Positions 39,524-48,392 of a stretch of DNA of 64,000 nucleotides are shown here, piece after piece. How positions within the stretch are numbered: position 1 is the first letter of the stretch; each line of letters opens with the position of its first letter. Position numbers and translations under genes: made by a program. The stretch spans positions 1,240,001-1,304,000 of the forward strand of contig NZ_CP032624.1 in assembly GCF_003627055.1 (NCBI RefSeq), given 5' to 3'. The notes below the pieces were generated by a model. It was not told where the DNA came from. It ran no database searches and saw only the letters and a list, made by a program, of their open reading frames with translations. Origin of the DNA: Gryllotalpicola protaetiae. GTDB lineage: Bacteria; Actinomycetota; Actinomycetes; Actinomycetales; Microbacteriaceae.

Positions 39524-40551
39524 GCCCCCGGCAGAGAATGATCGCCGTCATCACCGCCTGCGCCCTGATTCTGGGCGGCGCCGTGTCGTACGGCATGGTC
39601 GCGTTCGCCGCATATCAGAAGCAGCAGAACGCGCCGAGCGACGTGGCTGCCAGGCATGCGACGGATGCGTCAGCCGAGGCGGCTGGCGAGCGCATCGTCT
39701 TCCGCGACACGGCCCCTGGCCAGGACTACGGTCACGTGGCATCCGTGCCGCTTGCAAGCCCCAAAGGCACACGCACCGTCACCCCACTCGTCTGCGATCG
39801 CGTCTACGAGACCGAGAAATACGAGTCCTGCCTGCAGACGGACGCGGGCGTCGTGACCACCTACACCGCCACGCTGTTCGACAAGTCCGGCGGCGTCGTC
39901 AAGAAGTGGGGCCTGCCCGGCCTGCCGAGCCGCACGCGGATCTCCCACGACGACAAGCTCGTGGCCTTCACCTCGTTCGTGACGGGCTCCGCCTACGCGA
40001 CGGTCGGATTCTCGACCGCGACTGATATCTACTCGATCGCCGACGGCCACGACTACGGCAACATCGAGCAGTTCACGCTCTACATCGACGGCGCCGTGAA
40101 CACCGCGGCCGATCGGAACATCTGGGGCGTCACCTTCGTGCCGGGCGACGACAACGCGTTCTATGCGACGGCGGCGACCGCCGGTCACACCTACCTCGTG
40201 CGCGGCTCACTGTCTGCGCGCACGCTCACCGAGGTGCACGAGACGGCCGAGTGCCCGTCGGTGTCACCCGACGGCACTCGGGTCGCGTTCAAGGTGAACA
40301 TCTCGAAGACGAGCACGGCCTACTGGAGCGTCGCGGTGATGGACATCGCGACCGGCAAGGTCACGCTCATGCCCGACAAGCGCGACATCGACGACCAGGT
40401 CGAGTGGCTCGACGACTCGACGCTGCTCTACGGGGTGCCGCATGCCGGAACGCCCGGCGACTACGACGTATGGGAGACAGCCGCCGATGGCTCTGGCTCC
40501 CCTTCCCTCCTCATTCCCCACGCATGGAGCCCGGCGGTGATCGCGCAATGA
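39520..40551 (+). CDS. Membrane-anchored TolB-like beta-propeller protein
   Basis: This 343-residue protein has an N-terminal helix (MIAVITACALILGGAVSYGM) and then repeating beta-propeller strands with SHDDKLVAFTSFV, SPDGTRVAFKVN and IDDQVEWLDDSTLLYG, the pattern of TolB/WD40-like (PD40) blades. The propeller should lie outside the membrane. Two Cys (PLVCDRVYETEKYESC) could form a disulfide. GTG 39520 overlaps the MFS stop as GTGA. It is followed by the WecG-type transferase through ATGA. It may scaffold the surface machinery; the function is not known. Confidence 0.8.
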   Translation: MSPRQRMIAVITACALILGGAVSYGMVAFAAYQKQQNAPSDVAARHATDASAEAAGERIVFRDTAPGQDYGHVASVPLASPKGTRTVTPLVCDRVYETEKYESCLQTDAGVVTTYTATLFDKSGGVVKKWGLPGLPSRTRISHDDKLVAFTSFVTGSAYATVGFSTATDIYSIADGHDYGNIEQFTLYIDGAVNTAADRNIWGVTFVPGDDNAFYATAATAGHTYLVRGSLSARTLTEVHETAECPSVSPDGTRVAFKVNISKTSTAYWSVAVMDIATGKVTLMPDKRDIDDQVEWLDDSTLLYGVPHAGTPGDYDVWETAADGSGSPSLLIPHAWSPAVIAQ

Positions 40552-41357
40552 CACTCGATACCTCACGCATCAAACTCGGCGGCGCACCCGTCGACCTGCT
40601 CGAGTTCGACCAAGCGGTCGACCTCATCGCAGGCCGGGCGCTCGCGTCCAGCCAGCCGCCGCTCGGGGTGGTGTCGATCAACCTCGATCACATCCACCAC
40701 TTCGGCGAGCGCTCGTCTCTCTACGGCGACTTCGGGCTGCGCTCAGGCCCCGTCGGCGACATCGAGTGGCTCAACCTCGCCGACGGCGCGCCGCTCGTCG
40801 AGCAGGCACGCCGGCTCACCGCGCACCAGTGGCCGCGGCTCGCGGGCTCCGACCTCATCGGTGCGCTGCTCGCGCGCGCAGAACGGGACGGCAGCAGCGT
40901 CGGATTCCTCGGCGGGCTGCCCTCGACAGCGACCGAGCTCAGCCGCCGGCTGCTCACCGAGTACCCGGCGCTCGAGCTCGCCGGGTGCTGGACGCCGTCG
41001 CGCGAGGAACTCGCCGACGCAGGCTACTCGTGCGAGCTCGCCGGCGAGATCCGAGACGTCGGCGTCGATGTGCTCGTTGTCTGCCTCGGCAAGCCGCGTC
41101 AGGAGCTCTGGATCGACCACTACGGCGTCCGCACCGGCGCGCACGTCCTGCTCGCGTTCGGCGCGGTCGTCGACTTCCTCGCGGGGCGGGTCGATCGCGC
41201 GCCGCGCTGGGCGGCGGACAACGGGTTCGAGTGGGCATGGCGGCTCTCGAAGGAACCGAAGCGGCTGTTCCGCCGCTACATCGTCGAGGGGCCGTCGGCG
41301 TACCGCGCCGTGCGGCGGAGTCCTGCCGTCATCTCGACCGAGGTCGCGGAATCATGA
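40548..41357 (+). CDS. WecG/TagA/CpsF-family glycosyltransferase
   Basis: This 269-residue GT26 protein has the family segments GGAPVDLLEFDQAVDLIAGR, VVSINLDHIHHF, LADGAPLVEQARRL (Asp base) and VDVLVVCLGKPRQELWIDHY near residue 166. GT26 enzymes add ManNAc-type sugars to an undecaprenyl-linked acceptor at the cytoplasmic membrane. ATG 40548 overlaps the propeller gene stop. It likely adds the second sugar of the repeat unit after the priming transferase. Confidence 0.9.
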   Translation: MTLDTSRIKLGGAPVDLLEFDQAVDLIAGRALASSQPPLGVVSINLDHIHHFGERSSLYGDFGLRSGPVGDIEWLNLADGAPLVEQARRLTAHQWPRLAGSDLIGALLARAERDGSSVGFLGGLPSTATELSRRLLTEYPALELAGCWTPSREELADAGYSCELAGEIRDVGVDVLVVCLGKPRQELWIDHYGVRTGAHVLLAFGAVVDFLAGRVDRAPRWAADNGFEWAWRLSKEPKRLFRRYIVEGPSAYRAVRRSPAVISTEVAES

Positions 41358-42340
41358 CGCTCGTCGCTGATGAAGCGGCCGCCGAAGGCTTGGGCGGCTT
41401 CGTCTCAGCTGATGCCGAAGCCCTCGTGAACGTCGTGATCGTGACTTACAACAATCGCGACAGCATCGGGCCGCTCATGGATTCGCTGCGCCACGAGGCG
41501 CGGACACTGACGATGCGCGTCGTGGTCGTCGACAACAGCTCGGCGGACGACACAGCAGGACGCGTCCGCGAGGCATACCGCGACGTCAAGGTTGTGCACG
41601 CGGGCGGGAACCTGGGATACGCGGCGGGCATCAACATCGGCATGCGTGCGTTGCCGAGCGCCGAATTCACGTTCGTGGTCAACCCGGACGCGCTCATCGA
41701 CGCCGGATGTATAGGTGCACTCGTCGCCCGAGCCCGCGAGACCGCTGCCGGTGTCGTCGCGCCCAAGCTGCTGGGAGCAGACGGGCGACTCGCTGTTTCT
41801 CTCTTCCGCGAGCCCACCGTACTTGGAACGCTCGGCGACGGCGTCTTCGGCTCGCGCTGGTCGAACCGACCGGGTTGGCTGAGCGAAATCGTCTACGACT
41901 CGGAGGACTATCAGTTCGCGCATGTGGTCGACTGGGCTGCGGGCGCAGCGATGCTGATCTCTCGGCAGGCATCCGACGCGGTCGGCGAGTGGGACGAACG
42001 CTACTTCCTGTATTCGGAGGAGACAGACTTCCAGCGCCGACTGCGGCAGTCCGGAATGTCCGTCTGGTACGAGCCGAACGCCGTGGTCCGACACACCCAG
42101 GGCGGCTCGGGCGGCTCGCCCGACCAGTACGCACTGCTCGCGGTCAACCGTGTGCGCTACGTGCGCCGCTATCGCGGCCGGGCGTACGCGGCGACGTTCC
42201 GCGGCGCTGCGATCGTGTGGGAGCTGATGCGCGCCAAGAGGCCATGGAATGCCCGTGCCCTGCGCGCTCTCCTGTCGGAGCAGAGTTGGAGTTCGCTTCC
42301 AAACGGCACAGGGCGGCCGGCGGGGGGCAGCGGCTCATGA
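41354..42340 (+). CDS. GT2-family rhamnosyltransferase-like glycosyltransferase
   Basis: This 328-residue protein has NVVIVTYNNRDSIGPLMDSL, the VVVDNSSADDTAG segment, GNLGYAAGINIGMRAL and the acidic site FVVNPDALID near residue 112. AGAAMLISRQASDAVGEWDERYFLYSEETDFQRRL near 200-235 is characteristic of the WbbL-type rhamnosyltransferase group. A sugar-transfer step in the cytosol at the membrane face is expected. Starts with ATGA overlap with the WecG-type gene, and its stop overlaps the next gene by four bases. Confidence 0.88.
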   Translation: MTLVADEAAAEGLGGFVSADAEALVNVVIVTYNNRDSIGPLMDSLRHEARTLTMRVVVVDNSSADDTAGRVREAYRDVKVVHAGGNLGYAAGINIGMRALPSAEFTFVVNPDALIDAGCIGALVARARETAAGVVAPKLLGADGRLAVSLFREPTVLGTLGDGVFGSRWSNRPGWLSEIVYDSEDYQFAHVVDWAAGAAMLISRQASDAVGEWDERYFLYSEETDFQRRLRQSGMSVWYEPNAVVRHTQGGSGGSPDQYALLAVNRVRYVRRYRGRAYAATFRGAAIVWELMRAKRPWNARALRALLSEQSWSSLPNGTGRPAGGSGS

Positions 42341-43251
42341 CGCGCCTGACGGTGATGACACCGAGCTACGCACCGGACTTCGACAGCTTCGTGCGGCTGC
42401 ATCGCTCGGTGCAGCGGTTCACGAACGCAGATGTGCAGCACATCGCCATCGTCCCGTCAGCCGACCGCGATCTGTTCGCATCGATCGATGATTCCCGCCT
42501 CCAGGTCGTGGACTATCGCGAGCTACTGCCGCGGTCGGTCGTGCAGACAGGCTGGATCGCACACGCCGCCGCGCGAGTGCCCCGCCTGCCCCGCGGCGCG
42601 CGAATCGCGGCGATCAATCTGCGCCGGCCCTGGCCACCGCTGCGCGGATGGGTCATCCAGCAACTCGCCAAACTCGCAGCCGCATCGGCGGTCGAAGACG
42701 GCGTCATCGTCTTCCTCGATTCAGACGCCGAGCTGATTCGCCCGATCGACGCGTCCACTTTTTCGCGCACCGACGGGACGGTCAGGTTCTACCGGAAGCC
42801 AGACGCCGTGACCGACGAGACGTCGCGCCATATGGGATGGCATCGCGTCGCGCGCGAGCTGATCGGAACCCAACCATTGCCGGGCCCGCGCCCTGACTTC
42901 ATCGCAGGATTAGTCACCTGGAACCCTGCGATCGTCCGCGCGTGCTTGGCTGAAATCGAAAACGTCACGGGGAGGCGCTGGGTAGAGGCCGTCGGAGGCC
43001 GCCGCGACTTCTCCGAGTACCAGCTCTACGGCGAGTTCCTCGATGAGTTCGGCACCTCTGCGCAAACCGCGTTCACCAGCGATGACCCGCTTTGTCACAG
43101 CCACTGGGAACCGCGCCCGATGACGCAACTCGAGGCGCGCGCATTCGTCGATTCGATCCGCCCCGACGACGTGGCCATTCACGTGCAGTCGAACTCGGAT
43201 ACGTCGGCAGACGTCATTCGATACGTGCGAACTGCGCTGGCGCTAGCCTGA
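42337..43251 (+). CDS. DUF6492-like protein, possible glycosyltransferase
   Basis: This 304-residue protein begins RLTVMTPSYAPDFDSFVRLH and has an acidic DxD-like site in VIVFLDSDAELIRPID near residue 129. The overall layout (nucleotide-sugar-like N-terminal half, then WHRVARELIG and a C-terminal DFSEYQLYGEFLDEFG) resembles the DUF6492 proteins found in polysaccharide clusters. These are probable GT-A transferases but poorly studied. It ends the rightward operon. The last nine bases overlap the end of the convergent polymerase gene, leaving no room for a terminator between the two operons. Confidence 0.75.
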   Translation: MTRLTVMTPSYAPDFDSFVRLHRSVQRFTNADVQHIAIVPSADRDLFASIDDSRLQVVDYRELLPRSVVQTGWIAHAAARVPRLPRGARIAAINLRRPWPPLRGWVIQQLAKLAAASAVEDGVIVFLDSDAELIRPIDASTFSRTDGTVRFYRKPDAVTDETSRHMGWHRVARELIGTQPLPGPRPDFIAGLVTWNPAIVRACLAEIENVTGRRWVEAVGGRRDFSEYQLYGEFLDEFGTSAQTAFTSDDPLCHSHWEPRPMTQLEARAFVDSIRPDDVAIHVQSNSDTSADVIRYVRTALALA

Positions 43252-44628
43252 GGCTTCTACGAATGTCCGGGACACCGTCGCGGCAGCCATTCGTGTTGCG
43301 GTCGTCAGTGCACCGCACAAACCGACCAAGAGAAAGAGCACTGCCCCGGACATCGGGAATGACAGACCGTCAAAGCCGGCGAACGTGACCGCCCCTGTCG
43401 CAATGGCCGCAGTGAAGGCCTGGGCCAACGCGCGCGCCTCTGTCGATCCGACCTGCCGAGCACGCTGAGCCGACCAGATCCCAGTCACGAGAAGAAGCCC
43501 GAAGCAGACGACTCCGACGATGCCCAGCTCAACCGTCAGCAGCAACCACTCGTCATCGAAGATGTAGTACCGGGACGAGAACGTGCCGTAGCCCGTTCCG
43601 AGTACGGGAGAGGCCGCGATGAAACCGGGCGCGGCCGCCAGCCCGTTGGTTCGCGAGAGGGCGCTCGGGTCGTCCGAAACACCCGTGAACAGCCCCTGCA
43701 TCGTTGCGAGCATGCTGGGCACAGCGACCATCACGACCCCGGCCGCAATGACGACGGCGCCAGCCAGCAGAATCCGGAGCCGCGCCGACAACACAGGAAG
43801 CATCAGCACCACAGCCGTCGCCATCCCAAGCAGTGCCGACCTAGACGTGGCAACTAGCAGGCTCAACGTCAGGAAGACCGCGGGTGCCCATGCGAGCAAC
43901 ACCGCAAGCGTCCCGTGCCGTTCACGGCCGGTACCCGGCGCGACGGCGAGCGCAATGGCAATCGGAAGGCACATGCATAGCAAGGCCGCATATTCCAGCG
44001 GATTCGTCGCTGTGCCGGCTGCTCGCAAGAGGTCGCCCCTGACCTGAGCTCCAGTCGACCCGTTCGAAGCCATTCCTGGAATACTCAGCCGATCGACCCA
44101 GCCTTGCTTGGTGAGAAACTGAACCGCTCCTAGTGCAGCTTCGAAGATAGCGAAGCCGACGAGCCGGCGCGCCAAGGTCCGGAGGCTGGACATGTCGCGA
44201 ATGCCGTCAAGCGCGACCAGAAGAACGCCGCCCCATGACACGATTTCGAGTGTGCCGGTGAAGGCAGGGCTGACCTGGTCAGCAGGCTGACCGCGCAGCA
44301 TCGCGAGCGCAAAACTGGTCAACGATGACACGATCAACAGGGCGAATACAACCCGGACCGGCTGTCTGGTCCGCGGCTCGTTCGCCGAGTGGCTCTCAAG
44401 CTGGTAGATAATCCACCAGAAGAGCAGCACCAATCCCCATAGGAATGACGGTCTGCCCAGTGAGCCCAGCGCAGAGATTCGCAGATTCGAAGGAATCAGG
44501 CACAAGAGCACGAGATACACGGTCAGCATCCCGACGGCCCCGGCGCGTCCCTCGCCTTTGCTGACTGCCGAGGTAGACGGAGAGGCCTTGGCACTTCGCT
44601 CTGTCGCCGCGGCGAATGAGTCGGTCAT
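43243..44628 (-). CDS. Wzy/O-antigen ligase-like polysaccharide polymerase
   Basis: This 461-residue protein has about 11-12 helices and a large outer loop. SRSALLGMATAVVLMLPVLS near residue 265 and ASPVLGTGYGTFSSRYYIFDDEW near 345-365 match the Wzy_C/O-antigen ligase fold. It would join undecaprenyl-linked repeat units outside the membrane. It is the last gene of the 11-gene leftward operon, coupled to the Wzz-like gene by ATGA, and its coding end overlaps the convergent DUF6492 gene by nine bases. Confidence 0.87.
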   Translation of the reverse strand: MTDSFAAATERSAKASPSTSAVSKGEGRAGAVGMLTVYLVLLCLIPSNLRISALGSLGRPSFLWGLVLLFWWIIYQLESHSANEPRTRQPVRVVFALLIVSSLTSFALAMLRGQPADQVSPAFTGTLEIVSWGGVLLVALDGIRDMSSLRTLARRLVGFAIFEAALGAVQFLTKQGWVDRLSIPGMASNGSTGAQVRGDLLRAAGTATNPLEYAALLCMCLPIAIALAVAPGTGRERHGTLAVLLAWAPAVFLTLSLLVATSRSALLGMATAVVLMLPVLSARLRILLAGAVVIAAGVVMVAVPSMLATMQGLFTGVSDDPSALSRTNGLAAAPGFIAASPVLGTGYGTFSSRYYIFDDEWLLLTVELGIVGVVCFGLLLVTGIWSAQRARQVGSTEARALAQAFTAAIATGAVTFAGFDGLSFPMSGAVLFLLVGLCGALTTATRMAAATVSRTFVEASG

Positions 44629-45296
44629 GCGTGCGCTTCCGACGCGGCGCTCCCTGCACTTACGCGCGCGCCAGCCTCGACGCGAACCCGCTTTCTGACC
44701 TTTCGTGCGGCGAGAAGACTGTCACCGACAGCTGCAGCGATGAGCGTCACAACCAATCCGCCAACCCCTGCTCCCGCCGCGAACAACATCGGCTGCTTGA
44801 GCTTGATGGTGCTCTTGTCATCGACGGTAAGCGGTTCGAGTGTGATGCGATTCTTGTCGGTGATCCCCTCACGCTCCTGGAGCTGGGCGAGTGACTTACC
44901 GGTGTCAGTGACCAGTTGCTTCAGAATTGTTGCGGTCGCGGCGTCTGAGGGCGATTCAACGTCGATCACGACGACCGGGGTGACGGTACTCGCGTCGCGG
45001 GCGATCGTCACTTTCGCGTCCGGGTGCTTCTCGCGAATCGGCCCAACCACCTCTTCCGACCCCGCGGATCGGACGAGTACGTCGGCGGCCTGTGACAGGC
45101 CGGAAATGTAGAGATACGGGTTTCCGCCCTCCGGCAGACTCAAAGCGCCGGGGAGCAGAAGCACGCTTGCTGAGCGTTCGTACGCGGGCGGGGTCCTGGT
45201 GAACGCGCCAAATGCAAGGGCGCCTGCCAGAATCAGCCCGGGTAGCGTGATGTACCAACGCCGTAGGAGCATACGAATCGAGTCACTGACGTTCAT
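44625..45296 (-). CDS. Wzz-like polysaccharide co-polymerase 1
   Basis: This 223-residue protein starts MNVSDSIRMLLRRWYITLPG, has a first helix (about residues 18-35), an extracytoplasmic region with PEGGNPYLYISGLSQAADVL, and a second helix near residue 180 (MLFAAGAGVGGLVVTLIAAA), followed by a basic tail. This is the topology of chain-length determinants. No autokinase domain or separate tyrosine kinase is seen. ATG 45296 overlaps the previous stop. A close relative in design is encoded just upstream. Confidence 0.82.
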   Translation of the reverse strand: MNVSDSIRMLLRRWYITLPGLILAGALAFGAFTRTPPAYERSASVLLLPGALSLPEGGNPYLYISGLSQAADVLVRSAGSEEVVGPIREKHPDAKVTIARDASTVTPVVVIDVESPSDAATATILKQLVTDTGKSLAQLQEREGITDKNRITLEPLTVDDKSTIKLKQPMLFAAGAGVGGLVVTLIAAAVGDSLLAARKVRKRVRVEAGARVSAGSAASEAHA

Positions 45297-45994
45297 TTCG
45301 TCGCGACCTTTCTTTTCTTTGCCGGACGGAATTCGGCGTTCCGGCGCCGATTCTTGCGGGCGAGCAGCGCGCGATCCAGCAGCACTGCGCCCCCGAGCGC
45401 GCTGACGGCAGCGGCTGCCGCTAGCGCGAGCGCAGCCATGGCAGTAGCGGTATGGCCGCTCGAGATCCATTCGATCTGAGTGGACAAAGGGACCACGCGG
45501 GAAGTGATGTGTTCGGTCGGCGCCGCACTGGTCTCTGCCTGCGCCTGTGAGGAGACGGCCGAGACCTGCTGAAGCAACGACTTCTGCTGCGCCTCTACCC
45601 ATCCGCGGTCGCGCCCGACGATCTGAATCGTGATCTCGGCTGCCGAATAGCTTGCCGACCACTGACCACCGACGCTGGGCACGCCGATGCGAACGCCTTG
45701 CCGCACTCCGGCCCCGTAAAGCGGTGCGTCGTCGGAGGCGTAGCGTTCCACCGGCCTGCCTTGGTTGAGTTCCTGCGCGACAGTGAGCGCAAAACCGATG
45801 ACGTTGTCATTGTCGATTCCACTGTTCGGAAGAAAGGACTTTCCACCAGGGGCTGAGAACGCGACGACAGGCGTGGTGGTGTAAACACCCCCCATGCGCT
45901 CAGCCGAGACGAACATGGCGGCCGCTATCACCGCAATGAAGACGGTGACGTACCACCGACGCAGCAGGACTCGAAGTGTGCTGTACGCGCTCAT
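45293..45994 (-). CDS. Wzz-like polysaccharide co-polymerase 2
   Basis: This 233-residue protein begins MSAYSTLRVLLRRWYVTVFI, like its neighbour, with an outer domain of about 150 residues and a second helix TATAMAALALAAAAAVSALG near 190. A basic tail (RKNRRRNAEFRPAKKRKV) faces the cytosol. The two proteins may form a mixed ring that controls chain length. It overlaps genes on both sides by four bases. The pair has the same outline but little shared sequence outside the N-terminus. Confidence 0.8.
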   Translation of the reverse strand: MSAYSTLRVLLRRWYVTVFIAVIAAAMFVSAERMGGVYTTTPVVAFSAPGGKSFLPNSGIDNDNVIGFALTVAQELNQGRPVERYASDDAPLYGAGVRQGVRIGVPSVGGQWSASYSAAEITIQIVGRDRGWVEAQQKSLLQQVSAVSSQAQAETSAAPTEHITSRVVPLSTQIEWISSGHTATAMAALALAAAAAVSALGGAVLLDRALLARKNRRRNAEFRPAKKRKVATK

Positions 45995-47133
45995 TCGAGC
46001 CGCCGCCCGCCCACTCCTGAATCGGCTACGGCTGCCATGACCGCGTGCGCCCGAACGGTCCAGCTGTGAGACGCAGCCTCATGCTTTCGTTGGCCGACCA
46101 AACCCGAATCGAATGAGGCGACCAGCGCCCGATTCACTGCGGTGGCGAACTGTCCGGGCTCCGCACAAATGGAAACGTGAGCTGACGCGAGCCAGCGCGA
46201 GGCTTCGAGATCGGTCGACACCGCAGGAATCCCAGCGGCCAGGTACTCGAGTGTCTTGAGCGGAAAGCTCGACTGGTTGAACTCGTCAGCCGAGTAGGGC
46301 GTCAAGCCCACCGCCAATTGGGCGAGATGGCGTGGCACTTCTTCGGCTGGCACGGCGCCGATCCACTCAACGCCGTCGCGGGCCGTCAATCGCTCGAAGT
46401 CAGCAATGAATGCCGAATCGGTGGCCGTACGCGGGCCGATGATCTTGAGCCGGATTCCGCGATCGACGACCGCATGCAGATAGGCGAGGTCGAGCCGCTC
46501 GTTGATCTGTCCGACCAATCCGGCTACGGAGGCGTCATTGTGGGGACGCACGGGATTCGGCTTCACACCATTGGGCACCACCGCCCACAGCTTGTCGCCG
46601 CCGGACCCGGTCGCCGGCAGGAGTCGGCGGACGTTCTCCAGCAGTCGCGGCGTCACTGCGAGGACTACGTCGGCGGCCTCGAGGTTGCGGCGCAGCGTGC
46701 GCCGCACCCAGTTTCGATCGAGCCCCATGAGTCCGGCGCCTTCGACCCAATCGTCGGTCACGAAGAGCACCCGAGGTATCCGGCTCGTCGCCGGCATGGG
46801 GGTGATCGGGTTGGCCACTACGACGGCCTGCACGGTCCGCCGCACCGCGAGACCGACGTGCGCAGAACGCATCGCATTGGTCACGGCCCGCATCGGTCGC
46901 CTGGTCACCGCAGGCGGAGCCGGCACTCGGATCCGCGCAACAGGCTCGTTGTCCGTGACGCTTCCCCGCCAGGATTTCCGTAGTGCGCCCCAACCGGACT
47001 TGTTCGGCGGGTCGACCCAGAGCACGTCACGCTCCTCTGCCAGCGCCGTTACGATTCGACGATCGGTGCCTTCGGTCTCATCCCATCCGACCCCCGCGTA
47101 CCACAGGACGACGCCATCCGTTCCGAAGTTCAT
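45991..47133 (-). CDS. GT4/GT1-type glycosyltransferase
   Basis: This 380-residue GT-B protein has VVLWYAGVGWDETEGTDRRI at the start, LFVTDDWVEGAGLMGL near residue 123, AVTPRLLENVRRLLP near 160, VVPNGVKPNP near 187 and the donor-binding FPLKTLEYLAAGIPAVSTDL near 290-310. It resembles proteins annotated as teichuronic/capsular glycosyltransferases. Sugar donor and acceptor cannot be told. Start and stop both overlap neighbours by four bases within the leftward operon. Confidence 0.85.
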   Translation of the reverse strand: MNFGTDGVVLWYAGVGWDETEGTDRRIVTALAEERDVLWVDPPNKSGWGALRKSWRGSVTDNEPVARIRVPAPPAVTRRPMRAVTNAMRSAHVGLAVRRTVQAVVVANPITPMPATSRIPRVLFVTDDWVEGAGLMGLDRNWVRRTLRRNLEAADVVLAVTPRLLENVRRLLPATGSGGDKLWAVVPNGVKPNPVRPHNDASVAGLVGQINERLDLAYLHAVVDRGIRLKIIGPRTATDSAFIADFERLTARDGVEWIGAVPAEEVPRHLAQLAVGLTPYSADEFNQSSFPLKTLEYLAAGIPAVSTDLEASRWLASAHVSICAEPGQFATAVNRALVASFDSGLVGQRKHEAASHSWTVRAHAVMAAVADSGVGGRRLE

Positions 47134-48392
47134 GACACGCTCACAACCGACTCCGGTCGTGCCATCGCGCGCATCTTTGCTGGCGCATTGAAGTCCTCGC
47201 CGGCTGGGCGATGGGCGATCTTCCGCAGTTCATCGCGGAACTGATAGCGAGCGAACACTGACGCGCACCTGATCGCCTCAACCGCTTGGCGCGAGCTCCG
47301 CGGTCGCCGCGTTCCGGCGGCAAGCGAGTATCTCTCGATGAGCTCTTGCGCTGCGCGATCGAGCGAGAACGCGTGGGCATTGGCGAGGCTGAAGCGAGCC
47401 GCTCGATCACGCTCGCGCTCGTCGATGAGCAATGGAAGGAGCTCTGCCCTGAGAGCCTCGGGGCCAGATGCGCCGGATTCGCCGATGCCGTACCAACCGC
47501 TCCAGCGGAAGTCTTCGATCGAGTTCTCGTCAAGCCGTCGCCAATAGCCGTGCTCTCCCTGGACGACCAGCGGTTTCCCGAACGCCACCGCACGCAATGC
47601 AGATCCGCCCATTCCCAGCACGACTTCTGCGGCTGAATACGCGGCGCGCGGGTCCGCCATCTCGCCGGTCATCGTCACAACCTCGCGGCCGCTGCGAGAG
47701 TTCGCCGCAGCTGCCGCCCGTTCGAGTTGATCGCGAGCCTCGCCATCGCCGACGATGACGAGGCGTGCAGCCTGACTCGCTCCGAGCTCGCCGAACAGTT
47801 CGACTGCCGCCAGGAGCCCCTCGAGCTTCAGCGCGCGGGCCAGCCTGCTGACCGACACCACGAGAAGCTCATCATTGCGCGCCCCGATACCCGTGCGGAA
47901 TCCGGCAGCCTCGGTCACCCCGGGCGCATTGGCCTCGGTGTCGACCGGTGGCTCGAGAACGCTTACGCTAGATCGCCCGAATTCCCGCTCGGCTGCTTCA
48001 ATCTGTCGAGTTCCGACCGTCAGCGGCAGATCTCTTGGGATGAACGGTGCGACCGCCATCGACATGACGCTTCCGAACGGTACGGCTGGGGTACCGCGCG
48101 CAGCCAGCACGCCTTCGATGATCGGTGGCCACTCCCAGCCGTGAATCACGTCGATCCGACGAGCGCGGATCTCTCGGCGCAATGCCGCCACGACGCCAAC
48201 ATCCGGGCGACGGTGGGGCCTTGGCGACGAGATGAACTCGAGACCAAGCGATTCTGCGTACTCGACGAGCGGTCCACGGTGACCGAACAGGACGACGTCG
48301 TGCCCATCCGTTTGGAGCCGGGCAGCGAGCTCGATGGCGTTGAGCTGGCTGCCACCCATCCCGAGATCGTGCGGGTACACCATGATTCTCAT
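47130..48392 (-). CDS. GT4-family glycosyltransferase
   Basis: This 420-residue GT-B protein starts MRIMVYPHDLGMGGSQLNAI, with the Gly-rich acceptor loop, and has IDVIHGWEWPP near residue 80, VVSVSRLARALKLEGLLAA near 188 and VIVGDGEARDQL near 218. The donor site is VVLGMGGSALRAVAFGKPLVV near 268. ATG 48392 overlaps the flippase stop; a longer reading frame upstream lies inside the flippase gene and is not used. It likely adds one sugar of the repeat unit from a nucleotide donor. Confidence 0.87.
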   Translation of the reverse strand: MRIMVYPHDLGMGGSQLNAIELAARLQTDGHDVVLFGHRGPLVEYAESLGLEFISSPRPHRRPDVGVVAALRREIRARRIDVIHGWEWPPIIEGVLAARGTPAVPFGSVMSMAVAPFIPRDLPLTVGTRQIEAAEREFGRSSVSVLEPPVDTEANAPGVTEAAGFRTGIGARNDELLVVSVSRLARALKLEGLLAAVELFGELGASQAARLVIVGDGEARDQLERAAAAANSRSGREVVTMTGEMADPRAAYSAAEVVLGMGGSALRAVAFGKPLVVQGEHGYWRRLDENSIEDFRWSGWYGIGESGASGPEALRAELLPLLIDERERDRAARFSLANAHAFSLDRAAQELIERYSLAAGTRRPRSSRQAVEAIRCASVFARYQFRDELRKIAHRPAGEDFNAPAKMRAMARPESVVSVS

